Assembly: GCF_001457775.1 (NCBI RefSeq) | Contig: NZ_CYSG01000002.1 | Span: forward strand, 62,001 to 126,000 | Length of the DNA stretch: 64,000 nt | Origin: Phaeobacter sp. CECT 5382 | Lineage (GTDB): Bacteria > Pseudomonadota > Alphaproteobacteria > Rhodobacterales > Rhodobacteraceae | Direction: 5' to 3' | Shown: positions 35,235 through 43,848 of the stretch, piece by piece | Layout: every line of letters starts with the position of its first letter | Position numbering within the stretch: position 1 is the stretch's first letter | Notes under the pieces: generated by a model | Database searches by the model: none | The model's input: the letters and a program-made list of their open reading frames with translations, nothing else | Told to the model about the DNA's origin: nothing | Made by a program: the position numbers and the translations under genes

Positions 35235-36626
35235 TTAAACTTCTATCCACTTATTTTCACCCTTGGGAACGGCATTCTCTCCTACCAGTGCGTCGATCTT
35301 GTCTCGCGGCCATGAGACCACAACGACAGCGCCGCGGCGATCCCTCATTTTTGCGACCGGCTGATTGCCCGCGTTGGAAAACTGCAGCTCTGCGCCTGTA
35401 CGCTCTAACAGGGTTTTGGCGATGAACAATCCCAAACCCATGCCCTGGTATTCGGGGCGTTGCTTGCGATCGCTTTCGCTGCGCCGCCGTCGCATGAAGG
35501 GATCGCCAATGCGACCCAGCAAATGCGGCGGAAAGCCGGGACCATCGTCATAAATGTGCAGGGTGATGTGGTCGTCATCCCAGCCGGCATCAATCCAGAC
35601 AGTGGTTTGGGCAAAATCCACCGCGTTCTGCACCAGATTACGCAGCCCGTGAATAATCTCGGGTTTGCGCAAGATAGAAGGCTGCTGCAGGCTGCCACCC
35701 TCCAGCGGGCCTTCGTCAAACACCAGCTCCTTGCCCCGGTTGAGATGAGGCTCTGCTGCTTCGTGAATCAGCGTGGACAGGGGCGCCTGACGCAAGTGCA
35801 AATCGTCTTTGCCCGCACGGCCCATGTCGCGCAATATGTCGCGGCATCGGTCGGCCTGCTCGCGGATAAGCGCGGCATCTTCGCGCAGGTCGGGCTGATC
35901 CTCCAACTCTTCGATCAGTTCGGCGCTGGCCAGTTTGATAGTGGCAAGTGGTGTGCCCAGCTCATGTGCGGCTGCAGCCACCACGCCACCCAGATCTGTG
36001 AGCTTTTGTTCGCGCGATAGCGCCAGCTGCGTTGCTGCAACCGCATCCGACATGCGTCGCATCTCGGCACTGATCCGGAAGGAATAGGCGCCGATAAAAA
36101 GAATGGCGATGACGATGGCGGTCCAGTTGCCAAAGATAAAGACATCCGGGATGCGCAGGATAAAGCCCTGTTCGGTGCGCAAAGGCAGATGGAATTCGGC
36201 CAGCAGAGTGACCAAAATGATTGCGGTGCCGCCAATCAACAGCGTTGGCCGCAGTCCCATCATGGCGGCGGAAATGGTCACCGGAGCCAGCACCAGAAGG
36301 CCGAAGGGGTTGTTAAGCCCGCCAGTGAGGTAGAGCAGAAAGCCCAGTTGCAGCAGGTCAAACAGCACCATCAGAAAGTTTTCGAACTCGGACAGGCGTT
36401 TGTTTTCGGGAAAAACAAAAATGGCCAGCAGGTTGCTGACCACCGATATTCCGACGGCCAGAAGGCACAGCCCCAGTTCCAGCTGCAGATTGTAGAGCAT
36501 CTGCGCCACCGCGATTGCGGTGACCTGACCAGCAATGGCAACCCAGCGCAATAGGATCAACGTCCGCAGACGGATCCAATGGCTACGTTCTTGCCCCTGC
36601 ATCAGGCCAAATTGGGTTTCGCTCAT
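35235..36626 (-). CDS. regB: Redox sensor histidine kinase RegB (PrrB/ActS)
   Basis: RegB is the membrane kinase of the global redox system controlling respiration, photosynthesis, and carbon and nitrogen fixation. The roughly 463 aa have six hydrophobic segments, the quinone-binding loop GGLNNPF, the H box AAAAHELGTPLATIKLA, the redox-active Cys in ADRCRDILRDMG and the ATP domain (NLVQNAVDFA, DDGPGFP, GMGLGLFIAKTLLE). ATG 36626 follows GGGGACATCA and gives the family N-terminus; upstream codons are unlikely. It is divergent from senC, and regA lies beyond that, as in other Rhodobacteraceae. Confidence 0.95.
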   Translation of the reverse strand: MSETQFGLMQGQERSHWIRLRTLILLRWVAIAGQVTAIAVAQMLYNLQLELGLCLLAVGISVVSNLLAIFVFPENKRLSEFENFLMVLFDLLQLGFLLYLTGGLNNPFGLLVLAPVTISAAMMGLRPTLLIGGTAIILVTLLAEFHLPLRTEQGFILRIPDVFIFGNWTAIVIAILFIGAYSFRISAEMRRMSDAVAATQLALSREQKLTDLGGVVAAAAHELGTPLATIKLASAELIEELEDQPDLREDAALIREQADRCRDILRDMGRAGKDDLHLRQAPLSTLIHEAAEPHLNRGKELVFDEGPLEGGSLQQPSILRKPEIIHGLRNLVQNAVDFAQTTVWIDAGWDDDHITLHIYDDGPGFPPHLLGRIGDPFMRRRRSESDRKQRPEYQGMGLGLFIAKTLLERTGAELQFSNAGNQPVAKMRDRRGAVVVVSWPRDKIDALVGENAVPKGENKWIEV

Positions 36627-36809
36627 TGATGTCCCCGTTTTCTGCCGCATTTTGCGCGCCGCTGTTCTGATCGGTTCAGACCTGGGCCGTGCTGCGGGCC
36701 TGCGGCTCTCATTTCTGTGATCATTGGTGCTGGTTGCATTGGCTGTGTTTCTTGATAGGTCTGGCAATGGAAACGATCAACTCATCCCTCCAACACAAAG
36801 TGTGATCAC

Positions 36810-37433
36810 ATGACTCGCCTCTATGCAATTCTCGCCGTCGTATTTGTTGCCGCCCTGGCTGGCGGAACCTGGTTGATGACACGTGGAGGCGGTGACGGGG
36901 GCGACAGGTTTGCCCAGTGCCGCAGCAGCAAGATTGCCGGTGGCGCGGAAACCATTGGCGGAGCCTTCGAGCTGGTCAATGCTGCTGGCGAGACCGTGAC
37001 AGACAAGGATGTCTTTACCGAGCCATCGATTCTGTACTTTGGCTATACCTTCTGCCCTGACGTTTGCCCGTTGGATGTGTCACGCAATGCTGAAACCATT
37101 GATGTTCTGGCGGAACGCGGCATCAGCGCCACGCCGGTCTTTGTCTCCATCGATCCCGAGCGCGACACACCCGAAGTGGTCGGCGATTTTGCCCATAACA
37201 TGCATGAGAAAATGATCGGTCTCACCGGGTCGTTGGACCAGGTCAAAGCCGCCAGCCGCGCTTACAAGACCTATTACAAAAAACAGCAAGGTGACGAAGA
37301 CTACTATCTGGTGGATCATTCGACCTTCTCTTATCTGGTTCTGCCCGAGGTCGGATTTGTGGAATTCTTCCGTCGGAACGAGACACCGGAACAGATGGCG
37401 GACAAGATCGCCTGCTTTGTCGAAAATATGTAA
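36810..37433 (+). CDS. senC: SCO1/SenC family copper chaperone (PrrC)
   Basis: This membrane-anchored thioredoxin-fold protein delivers copper to cytochrome c oxidase. In Rhodobacter the equivalent PrrC sits between the regulator and kinase genes and influences redox signalling. The 207 aa have an N-terminal anchor (IL-AVVFVAALAGGTWLM), the copper ligands CPDVCP and a His in LVDHSTFSYL. The protein is divergent from regB and about 80 nt upstream of regA. Confidence 0.94.
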   Translation: MTRLYAILAVVFVAALAGGTWLMTRGGGDGGDRFAQCRSSKIAGGAETIGGAFELVNAAGETVTDKDVFTEPSILYFGYTFCPDVCPLDVSRNAETIDVLAERGISATPVFVSIDPERDTPEVVGDFAHNMHEKMIGLTGSLDQVKAASRAYKTYYKKQQGDEDYYLVDHSTFSYLVLPEVGFVEFFRRNETPEQMADKIACFVENM

Positions 37434-37447
37434 ATCAGACGAGGTGT

Positions 37448-37475
37448 TTGACCTTCCCGGCCCGGTCGCTAATAT
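37448..37475 (+). promoter_or_regulatory. Putative promoter of regA
   Basis: TTGACC (37448-37453) and TAATAT (37470-37475) are spaced by 16 bp, about 40 nt before the regA ATG. It would allow regA expression independent of senC. Confidence 0.4.
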
Positions 37476-37514
37476 CAAATTCCAGATTATGCGTATAACA
37501 GGCGGAGAACCGGC

Positions 37515-38069
37515 ATGGGCGAAACTGCACTGCAGGAAATTGGACCGGACAAGTCTCTTTTGCTGGTTGATGATGACGAACCCTTCCTGAGGCGTTTGGC
37601 CAAAGCCATGGAAAAACGTGGTTTTGAGGTGGAAACGGCTGATTCAGTCGCCGGCGGCAGCGCCATCGCCACAGCCCGTCCGCCAGCCTATGCAGTGGTT
37701 GATCTGCGTCTGGAAGATGGCAACGGGCTGGATGTGGTCGAAGTGCTGCGTGAAAAGCGCCCCGACAGCCGCGTTGTGGTCCTGACCGGATACGGCGCCA
37801 TCGCCACTGCGGTGGCTGCAGTCAAGATCGGTGCCACGGATTATCTGTCAAAACCGGCGGACGCTGCCGATATCATGAGCGCTCTGCTGAGCGGTGATGA
37901 CGAGTTGCCACCGCCACCGGAAAACCCGATGAGCGCCGACCGGGTGCGCTGGGAACATATTCAGCGTATTTACGAGCTGTGCGACCGCAACGTTTCGGAA
38001 ACTGCGCGGCGTTTGAACATGCACCGCCGCACCCTGCAGCGGATCCTGGCCAAGCGCAGCCCGCGCTGA
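37515..38069 (+). CDS. regA: Redox response regulator RegA (PrrA/ActR)
   Basis: RegA is the DNA-binding partner of RegB. The 184 aa show the receiver acidic pocket LLVDDDEPFL, phospho-acceptor Asp in AVVDLRLEDGNG, the Thr of VVLTGYG and the Lys of DYLSKPADA. A proline linker (ELPPPPENPM) leads to the highly conserved Fis-like HTH NVSETARRLNMHRRTLQRIL. The family length and C-terminus are essentially invariant. It is the end of the regB/senC-regA cluster. Confidence 0.96.
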   Translation: MGETALQEIGPDKSLLLVDDDEPFLRRLAKAMEKRGFEVETADSVAGGSAIATARPPAYAVVDLRLEDGNGLDVVEVLREKRPDSRVVVLTGYGAIATAVAAVKIGATDYLSKPADAADIMSALLSGDDELPPPPENPMSADRVRWEHIQRIYELCDRNVSETARRLNMHRRTLQRILAKRSPR

Positions 38070-38132
38070 GTTTGCCGTTTTACTTCTAATTTTGTGACAG
38101 TTCTGATTCTGTGACAGCTCTGGATCCGGCGA

Positions 38133-38759
38133 TTACAGCCGGGCCAAGAGCTCTTCGTGGCGGGCGACAAACCCCTGCCGCACAGTCAAAGGCGGGCGCA
38201 GCGCGATGGCCAGCCCGGCAGTGATCTCGGGATTGGGGCGGCCAAACAGCTTGTTGGCCTCTGTTTGCGAAAAACCGGCGATCTGCACGGCTTCCATCCA
38301 GGCGCTGACCTTGTCGGCGCGTTTGATCTGCGCCTTGATCGTTTTCGGCAGCTGTGCGGGCAGGCCGTATTTGATGTGAATAGCTGCTGTCAGCCGCTGG
38401 TCCAGCTCTTCATAGCCGGGGCCAACGGCGGCCTTCACCGGTGAAATCATGTCACCGATGACATATTCAGGCGCGTCATGCAGCAGGGCCGCCAGCTGCC
38501 ATTTGACCGGCGCTTTGGGATACAAGCGGGTAAACAGCTCTTCGACCAGCAGGGAATGTTCGGCAACCGAATAGGCAAAATCACCTCGGGTCTGACCATT
38601 CCAGCGGGCGACAAAGGCCAACCCATGGGCGATATCGCTGATTTCGATATCCATCGGTGTTGGATCCAGCAGGTCCAGGCGGCGTCCTGAAAGCATACGT
38701 TGCCAGGCACGGGCAGGTTTGGGAGGCATCGGTCTAATCCAGTCTTGGAATTCGTTCAC
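38133..38759 (-). CDS. HD-domain hydrolase (YfbR-like)
   Basis: A 208 aa phosphohydrolase with the HD motifs RWNGQT, FAYSVAEHSLLVEELF, ALLHDAPEYVIGDMISPVK and the late Asp in KRADKVSAWMEA. This set matches YfbR/HDDC2-type metal-dependent 5'-deoxynucleotidases. The exact substrate is inferred only. It is a single-gene unit on the minus strand downstream of regA, and its upstream region faces the small exported protein. Confidence 0.85.
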   Translation of the reverse strand: MNEFQDWIRPMPPKPARAWQRMLSGRRLDLLDPTPMDIEISDIAHGLAFVARWNGQTRGDFAYSVAEHSLLVEELFTRLYPKAPVKWQLAALLHDAPEYVIGDMISPVKAAVGPGYEELDQRLTAAIHIKYGLPAQLPKTIKAQIKRADKVSAWMEAVQIAGFSQTEANKLFGRPNPEITAGLAIALRPPLTVRQGFVARHEELLARL

Positions 38760-38987
38760 TGACTACCCGGTCTGCCCCTCGCAGGTAAACCGCCGCACGG
38801 GGTTCTGACGGCAGAAAATCGTCCTTTCACTCCCGTCGCCCCATCGGTTTCAAACAATCAGTTGAACGCCCGTGAGATTGAAACACGGGCCTCAGACACC
38901 AATATTATATGTACCGCAGGGGCCGAAGTCGCCCATATGGCACGCCCCTTTTGATGCGACGACAGTCGAACAACAAAGGAGTCAGTC

Positions 38988-39302
38988 ATGTTCAAACGTC
39001 TTCTCTCCAGCGCCCTGATCTTTGGAATGGCCGCAATTGCGCCGCCTGCCTTTGCCGGCAATTGCGCGCCGCGTGACGGATTGGTGGAAAAGCTGCAGTC
39101 CGATTACGCAGAAAGCCTGCAGGCAGGTGGTTTGCAAACCTCGCGACAGCTGGACACGGTGATCGAAGTCTGGTCTTCGACCGCGACCGGCAGCTTTACC
39201 GTGTTGAGGACCCATCCCACTGGCATCAGCTGTATTTTGGCGACCGGGCAAAACTATTTTGAGGTGGTTCCCACAGTGGTGCCACCGGGCCTTCCCAGCT
39301 GA
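38988..39302 (+). CDS. Small exported protein of unknown function
   Basis: A 104 aa protein with a clear signal peptide (KRLLSSALIFGMAAIAPPAF, cleavage near AFA-GN) and a mature part with two Cys (residues near 26 and 78) that may form a disulfide. The C-terminus includes GSFTVLRTHPTGISCILATG. I do not recognise a family with confidence. The mature fold looks periplasmic. AAAGGAGTCAGTC precedes the ATG. It lies upstream of ahcY but appears unrelated. Confidence 0.75.
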   Translation: MFKRLLSSALIFGMAAIAPPAFAGNCAPRDGLVEKLQSDYAESLQAGGLQTSRQLDTVIEVWSSTATGSFTVLRTHPTGISCILATGQNYFEVVPTVVPPGLPS

Positions 39303-39304
39303 GC

Positions 39305-39353
39305 CTGAGGTACGGTTGCAGCAGACCTCGGCCAAATCCCGCTTTACGTACTC
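39305..39353 (+). promoter_or_regulatory. Structured leader of ahcY with mutually exclusive stems (possible SAH-type riboswitch)
   Basis: CTGAGG (39305-39310) can pair with CCTCGG (39326-39331), enclosing UACGGUUGCAGCAGA. Alternatively GAGGTACG (39307-39314) can pair with CGTACTC (39347-39353) with one bulged G. The two pairings share bases and exclude each other. The order of elements and the UUGCA core resemble the S-adenosylhomocysteine riboswitch that often precedes ahcY, but I cannot match the full consensus, so the assignment is tentative. Confidence 0.35.
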
Positions 39354-39437
39354 ATTACGGCCATCTTCGTTGCTTATAAACCATTGCGGTGTTACCTGCG
39401 GCGACAAAGATATCTCGTAACCAGAACGGAGCGGACT

Positions 39438-40829
39438 ATGGCCGAGGATTATATTGTAAAAGACATTGCGCTGGCTGAATTTGGTCGCAAGGAATTGGAT
39501 ATTGCGGAAACCGAAATGCCGGGCCTGATGTCACTGCGGTCCGAGTACGGCGAAGAGAAGCCGCTGAAAGGCGCGCGTATCGTCGGCTCGCTGCACATGA
39601 CCATTCAGACTGCAGTTCTGATTGAAACGCTGGTGGCACTGGGCGCCGATGTGCGCTGGGCGTCTTGCAACATCTTCTCGACCCAGGATCACGCAGCGGC
39701 TGCAATCGCGGCTGGCGGCACCCCTGTTTTTGCCATCAAAGGTCAGACCCTGGTTGAGCACTGGGACTATCTGGACCGCTCCTTCATGTTCCCTGAAGGC
39801 GCTAACCTAATTCTCGACGATGGTGGCGATGCAACCCTCTACGTCCTGCTGGGCGCCCGCGTTGAAGCTGGCGAAACTGACCTGATCGAAGTGCCCACCT
39901 CGGAAGAGGAAGAGGCTATTTTTGCCCAGATCAAAAAGCGCATGGCGGCAAGCCCCGGCTGGTTCACCAAAACCCGCGAAGCCATCCAGGGTGTTTCCGA
40001 GGAAACCACCACCGGCGTGCACCGTCTGTATGAGCTGCAGAAAAACGGCCAGCTGCCTTTCCCTGCGATCAACGTGAACGATTCTGTCACCAAGTCGAAG
40101 TTCGACAACAAATACGGCTGCAAGGAATCGCTGGTTGACGGTATCCGCCGCGCCACCGACACCATGATGGCCGGCAAGGTTGCCGTCGTTTGTGGCTACG
40201 GTGATGTCGGCAAAGGCTCTGCCGCGTCGCTGGCAGGTGCCGGCGCACGCGTCAAAGTCACCGAAGTCGACCCCATCTGCGCTCTGCAGGCTGCTATGGA
40301 TGGTTTTGAAGTTGTGCGTCTGGAAGACGTTGTTTCCAGTGCCGATGTCTTTATCACCACCACCGGCAACAAGGACGTGATCCGCATCGAGCACATGCGC
40401 GAGATGAAGGACATGGCTATCGTTGGCAACATCGGCCATTTCGATAATGAAATTCAGGTCGCAAACCTGAAGAACCACAAGTGGACCAACATCAAAGAAC
40501 AGGTCGACATGATCGAGATGCCTTCGGGCAACCGTCTGATCCTGCTCTCTGAGGGTCGTCTGCTGAACCTTGGCAATGCCACTGGCCATCCGTCCTTCGT
40601 GATGTCGGCCTCGTTCACCAACCAGGTTCTGGCTCAGATCGAGCTGTGGATTCGCGGTGATGAGTACAAGAACGAAGTCTACATCCTGCCAAAGCACCTG
40701 GATGAAAAAGTTGCCCGTCTGCACCTGGATCGTATCGGCGTGAAGCTTTCGACACTGAGCTCCGAGCAGGCCTCCTATATCGGCGTGACCCCTGAAGGTC
40801 CGTTCAAGCCAGAGCACTATCGCTACTAA
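39438..40829 (+). CDS. ahcY: Adenosylhomocysteinase (S-adenosyl-L-homocysteine hydrolase)
   Basis: This NAD-dependent enzyme reversibly hydrolyses S-adenosylhomocysteine to adenosine and homocysteine and removes the product inhibitor of methyltransferases. The 463 aa show [34 protein letters not shown] (catalytic Lys/Asp), the Rossmann [13 protein letters not shown] and the conserved C-terminal [11 protein letters not shown] 39438 has GAACGGAGCGG upstream; the longer frame upstream is not family sequence. A strong terminator follows. Confidence 0.97.
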   Translation: MAEDYIVKDIALAEFGRKELDIAETEMPGLMSLRSEYGEEKPLKGARIVGSLHMTIQTAVLIETLVALGADVRWASCNIFSTQDHAAAAIAAGGTPVFAIKGQTLVEHWDYLDRSFMFPEGANLILDDGGDATLYVLLGARVEAGETDLIEVPTSEEEEAIFAQIKKRMAASPGWFTKTREAIQGVSEETTTGVHRLYELQKNGQLPFPAINVNDSVTKSKFDNKYGCKESLVDGIRRATDTMMAGKVAVVCGYGDVGKGSAASLAGAGARVKVTEVDPICALQAAMDGFEVVRLEDVVSSADVFITTTGNKDVIRIEHMREMKDMAIVGNIGHFDNEIQVANLKNHKWTNIKEQVDMIEMPSGNRLILLSEGRLLNLGNATGHPSFVMSASFTNQVLAQIELWIRGDEYKNEVYILPKHLDEKVARLHLDRIGVKLSTLSSEQASYIGVTPEGPFKPEHYRY

Positions 40830-40856
40830 GCGACGTCTCAGCTGACCATGATCGAG

Positions 40857-40891
40857 AAAGCCGCCCGCAGGAATGCCGGGCGGCTTTTTTT
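40857..40891 (+). terminator. Terminator of ahcY
   Basis: AAAGCCGCCCG pairs with CGGGCGGCTTT across a 9-nt loop and is followed by a run of T, a strong intrinsic terminator. Confidence 0.9.
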
Positions 40892-40980
40892 GTGGTCAGA
40901 ACTGCGGATGGTGGGCAGCTGGTGGCCAACAGGGGGGAAAAGCAGGGAAATCTTTTCCTTTGTCTCAATCGGATCAAGGG

Positions 40981-40995
40981 TTAGTCTTTCGTTAA
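40981..40995 (+). promoter_or_regulatory. CtrA-like box upstream of the DUF2853 gene
   Basis: TTAG-TCTTTCG-TTAA fits the N7 spacing with seven of eight fixed bases. It lies 57 nt before the ATG at 41052. The same TTAG variant occurs before flgE. Confidence 0.35.
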
Positions 40996-41051
40996 GCACC
41001 TGCAAATTCTTAACTTTGACTACTAGACACCTTGAAGCTGGAGATACGTAA

Positions 41052-41393
41052 ATGGGTAAGAGAGACGATCTGATCGCGCAATATGCTGATGATCTGAAAA
41101 ACAAATGCGGTATGGAGCCTGATATGGACCTTTTGACCAAGGTGACAATCGGGTGCGGTCCTGCGATCTATAACGCCGATGCCTCCACCGTGGCTGGTAG
41201 CCAGGCGAGCGAGCTGGAAACCGTCAAGGAAAACTTCCTGAAGAAAAAGCTGGGACTCGCTGACGGGCCAGAGCTGATGGGTGCCATCAACAAGGTCATC
41301 GAGGTTTATGGCAAGTCTGAGCGCAACAAATATCGCGCTGTTGTCTATTACATGCTGACCAAAGAATTTGGCAAAGAAGCAGTCTACAGCTGA
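41052..41393 (+). CDS. DUF2853 family protein
   Basis: A 113 aa soluble, helical, Lys-rich protein whose N-terminus MGKRDDLIAQYADDLKNKCG and KVIEVYGKSERNKYRAVVYY segment are those of DUF2853. Function unknown. It is monocistronic, and a TTAG/TTAA CtrA-like box lies upstream. It precedes a probable small RNA locus on the same strand. Confidence 0.85.
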   Translation: MGKRDDLIAQYADDLKNKCGMEPDMDLLTKVTIGCGPAIYNADASTVAGSQASELETVKENFLKKKLGLADGPELMGAINKVIEVYGKSERNKYRAVVYYMLTKEFGKEAVYS

Positions 41394-41542
41394 TTTCAGC
41401 CGCCTCTATTTGGCTCTTCTTAAACGGGTTCTGAAATGGGCCTCAAAGCACCCGGCCTCAGCGCTGGGTACTTTGCATTTTAAAGGTATTGTCTGGGTAT
41501 ATGATTTGCCAAAACAACTTTAAGTGGGCTATCACAGTGAGA

Positions 41543-41649
41543 CCAGCCAGGAAGGCTAGGAACTGAATTTCTCATACGCGTGTGGTGGTTAGTGGAGCAC
41601 GCGGGGTGGAAGGGAAGATCCAGCTATCCGGCAGGATCTTCCCTTTTTT
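41543..41649 (+). ncRNA. Candidate small RNA of three hairpins ending in a terminator
   Basis: Three consecutive stems lie in the gene-free stretch after DUF2853: CCAGCC/GGCTAGG (41543-41560), CGCGTG/CACGCG with a 15-nt loop (41577-41603) and a 12-bp terminator stem AAGGGAAGATCC/GGATCTTCCCTT (41610-41645) followed by TTTTTT. The terminator is more than 200 nt from the last stop codon, which argues against a simple end of DUF2853. The 5' end is not known; a TATATG box around 41496 could be a -10. I do not recognise a known family. Confidence 0.45.
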
Positions 41650-41716
41650 AGTTTTGCTGGTTGCCCTCTAAAAATTGGCCTGCCTTTGATCTGCAACCTG
41701 CCAAAAGTTGCTGTCA

Positions 41717-42112
41717 TTATAGCAGGCACAACACCAGTCCCATCACAGCACAGGCAAGGCTGGCATAACCGCCGTCGATCAGGGTCAATTTCACTGGTCG
41801 CTTGGCATAGAGATTGTTGATTGCGATCCAGGGGCTGATGACAAACAAACCAATCCCCAACCCGGCGACAAGGCCCGCGCTGGCGCCGCTGAGCCCTGAC
41901 AGGACAAAGACATGGCGCATCATGCCCGCCACGACCAGCTGCAGGCAAAAGCTGAGGGCATAGATAGCCGGGCTTTGACCGCTTTGGGGTTTGCCATCGG
42001 TGCCGCGTTTGATACCTGCAGCCTGCATCCAAGGGTTGGCCAGAATACCATAATAACCGGCTCCTAGCACGAATCCGGCAGCTGCAGCGGCAAAAACACT
42101 CAGAATTTCCAT
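41717..42112 (-). CDS. DUF1761 membrane protein
   Basis: A 131 aa protein with four hydrophobic segments: VFAAAAAGFVLGAGYYGIL, AIYALSFCLQLVVAGMM, GLVAGLGIGLFVISPWIAI and YASLACAVMGLVLCLL. The GAGYYGILANPWMQAAG region is typical of DUF1761. Function unknown. It has AGGAGCGCAC-type upstream sequence and a convergent RNA locus behind it. Confidence 0.82.
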   Translation of the reverse strand: MEILSVFAAAAAGFVLGAGYYGILANPWMQAAGIKRGTDGKPQSGQSPAIYALSFCLQLVVAGMMRHVFVLSGLSGASAGLVAGLGIGLFVISPWIAINNLYAKRPVKLTLIDGGYASLACAVMGLVLCLL

Positions 42113-42189
42113 TGTTGTGCGCTCCTCGACTGGGTCGGATCATAGCAAGACCTGACTTACCCAGACCTGACTACGATCAGACTGGCAGA

Positions 42190-42612
42190 TCAGGCGGGGT
42201 CTGTCTGCCCCAGCGCGCAGATTACCTGCCATTCGTCTGTCGTCACAGGCTGCACCGAAAGGCGGGAGTTTTTGACCAGAATCATCTCTTCCAGCCGGGG
42301 ATCCAGTTTGATCTGATCCAGCGAGACGGGTTTCACAAATCCCCGGACCGCTTTGATATCCACGCACTCCCAGCGCAGATCATCGGTGGAGCTGTCGGGG
42401 TGCGCTTCAGCACAGACCTCGACAATGCCCACCACCGATTTCTCCTTTTGCGAATGGTAGAAAAAGCCGCGGTCTCCCAGCTTCATCTCGCGCATGAAAT
42501 TTCGCGCCTGATAGTTGCGCACGCCGTCCCATTCCTCGCCCGCATCCCCTTTGGCCACCTGGTCCGGCCAGCCCCAGGTGGAGGGTTCGGATTTGAACAG
42601 CCAATAGCGCAT
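42190..42612 (-). CDS. EVE domain protein
   Basis: A 140 aa single-domain protein of the EVE family (PUA-like fold). It begins MRYWLFKSEPSTWGWPDQVA and contains WDGVRNYQARNFMREMKLGDRGFFYHSQ, the family core. EVE domains relate to YTH readers of modified RNA or DNA bases. ATG 42612 overlaps the yciI-like stop; a TTG one codon earlier is less likely. It belongs to the tsaD-gpsA-yciI-EVE run. Confidence 0.9.
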   Translation of the reverse strand: MRYWLFKSEPSTWGWPDQVAKGDAGEEWDGVRNYQARNFMREMKLGDRGFFYHSQKEKSVVGIVEVCAEAHPDSSTDDLRWECVDIKAVRGFVKPVSLDQIKLDPRLEEMILVKNSRLSVQPVTTDEWQVICALGQTDPA

Positions 42613-42884
42613 CAACCGATAACTTTCTTCCAGGTGATCAGCTCGACCGCCTCAAACAGGCCCGCCTTGTTGTAGGGATCCGCTGCGGCCCAGGCTTCGC
42701 CGGTAGCCATGTCTTCAACGTCAAGAATGATCAGCGAACCGGCCATTTCTCCGTTCTGATCCAGCAGAGGGCCGGCCTGCGCGACAACACCGGTCTCTTC
42801 GATATAGGCTAGGTGGGCGGCACGATTGTCTACGCGGGTCTGCAAGTGGTCTGGTTTGTCACGGGCGATCAGGGCAATCAGCAT
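42612..42884 (-). CDS. YciI-like protein
   Basis: A 90 aa protein of the YCII family (dimeric alpha-beta barrel). Typical features are MLIALIARDKPDHLQTR, HLAYIEETG and ADPYNKAGLFEAVELITWK. YCII proteins may be small dehydrochlorinase-like enzymes, and a physiological role is not known. It is one nucleotide downstream of gpsA and overlaps the EVE start. Confidence 0.88.
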   Translation of the reverse strand: MLIALIARDKPDHLQTRVDNRAAHLAYIEETGVVAQAGPLLDQNGEMAGSLIILDVEDMATGEAWAAADPYNKAGLFEAVELITWKKVIG

Positions 42885-42885
42885 T

Positions 42886-43848
42886 TCATTCCTCTTTCAA
42901 AGGGCGTGCCAGCAGTTGAGCGCTGGCAGTGGCAATCGTCAAGTCACCATTCAGTAATCCAACGACGGTCTCGGTGATGGGCATATCCAATCCCATGGAT
43001 TTGGCCTTGGCTGCAGTGGCGCGCGCGGTGGCAGCACCTTCGACGGTGACATTCGGATCAAAAGCTTCGCCGCGACCGATAGAGAGCCCCAGCTGGTAGT
43101 TGCGCGACAGCTGGGAACTGCAGGTCAAGGTGAGGTCGCCAAAACCCGATAGTCCAGCTAGCGTTTCAGCACGCGCGCCACAGGCCAGCGCCATACGCTG
43201 CATTTCGGCGTAGCCACGCGTCATAAGGGCCGCGCGGGCACTATCGCCCAACCCGGCGCCAATCACGGCACCACAGGCGATAGCGATGACATTCTTGAGC
43301 GCCCCACCGAGTTCTGCCCCGGTGGTATCCGTGGTGCGATAAAGCCGTAGGTTGGCGGTGGTTAGCTGCTCTTGCAGGTGGCGACCGAGATCGGCATCCA
43401 CACAGGCCAGTGTCAGCGCGGTTGGCAGGCCACGGGCGATATCAGCGGCAAAGCTGGGCCCGGTCAGCAGGGCTGCCTGTGCCTTTGGCAGGATTTCACG
43501 GATAACGGCGATCGGGCCCAATCCGGTCTGCAGCTCAATCCCCTTACAGCAGGCGACCAGAACCTTGGCCGCCAGAGCGTCCCGGTGGGTCTCCAACACA
43601 GAGCGCAGTTTTTGCATCGGCACCGCCAGCAGCAAGGTATCTGCCTGCACTGCGCTCTTGAAGTCATCGGTGAGCGAGAGTGCCTCAGGCAGGGTGATAC
43701 CGGGCAGGCGGGCCTCATTGCAGCGCGCGGCCTGCATGGCGGCGATGTGGTCCGTATCTCGTGCCCAAAGTGTGACCGGCGCTTGCTTGGCAAGAGAGAC
43801 CGCCAGAGCTGTCCCAAAGGCACCCGCGCCCAGAACCGAAATGCTCAT
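42886..43848 (-). CDS. gpsA: Glycerol-3-phosphate dehydrogenase [NAD(P)+]
   Basis: This enzyme makes sn-glycerol-3-phosphate from dihydroxyacetone phosphate for phospholipid synthesis. The 320 aa contain the Rossmann [15 protein letters not shown] at residues 5-19, [15 protein letters not shown], the catalytic Lys in [13 protein letters not shown] and SRNYQLG. The ATG is coupled to the tsaD stop (ATGA). Confidence 0.95.
   Translation of the reverse strand: MSISVLGAGAFGTALAVSLAKQAPVTLWARDTDHIAAMQAARCNEARLPGITLPEALSLTDDFKSAVQADTLLLAVPMQKLRSVLETHRDALAAKVLVACCKGIELQTGLGPIAVIREILPKAQAALLTGPSFAADIARGLPTALTLACVDADLGRHLQEQLTTANLRLYRTTDTTGAELGGALKNVIAIACGAVIGAGLGDSARAALMTRGYAEMQRMALACGARAETLAGLSGFGDLTLTCSSQLSRNYQLGLSIGRGEAFDPNVTVEGAATARATAAKAKSMGLDMPITETVVGLLNGDLTIATASAQLLARPLKEE

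Noticed and set aside
39303-39437. SAM/SAH-type riboswitch as found before metK in this order
   Set aside because: The diagnostic metK-leader sequence is absent; only a looser S-adenosylhomocysteine-like pairing can be drawn.
39807-40817. Long minus-strand open frame opposite ahcY
   Set aside because: It is a mirror of a highly conserved, GC-rich coding sequence; no independent evidence of translation.
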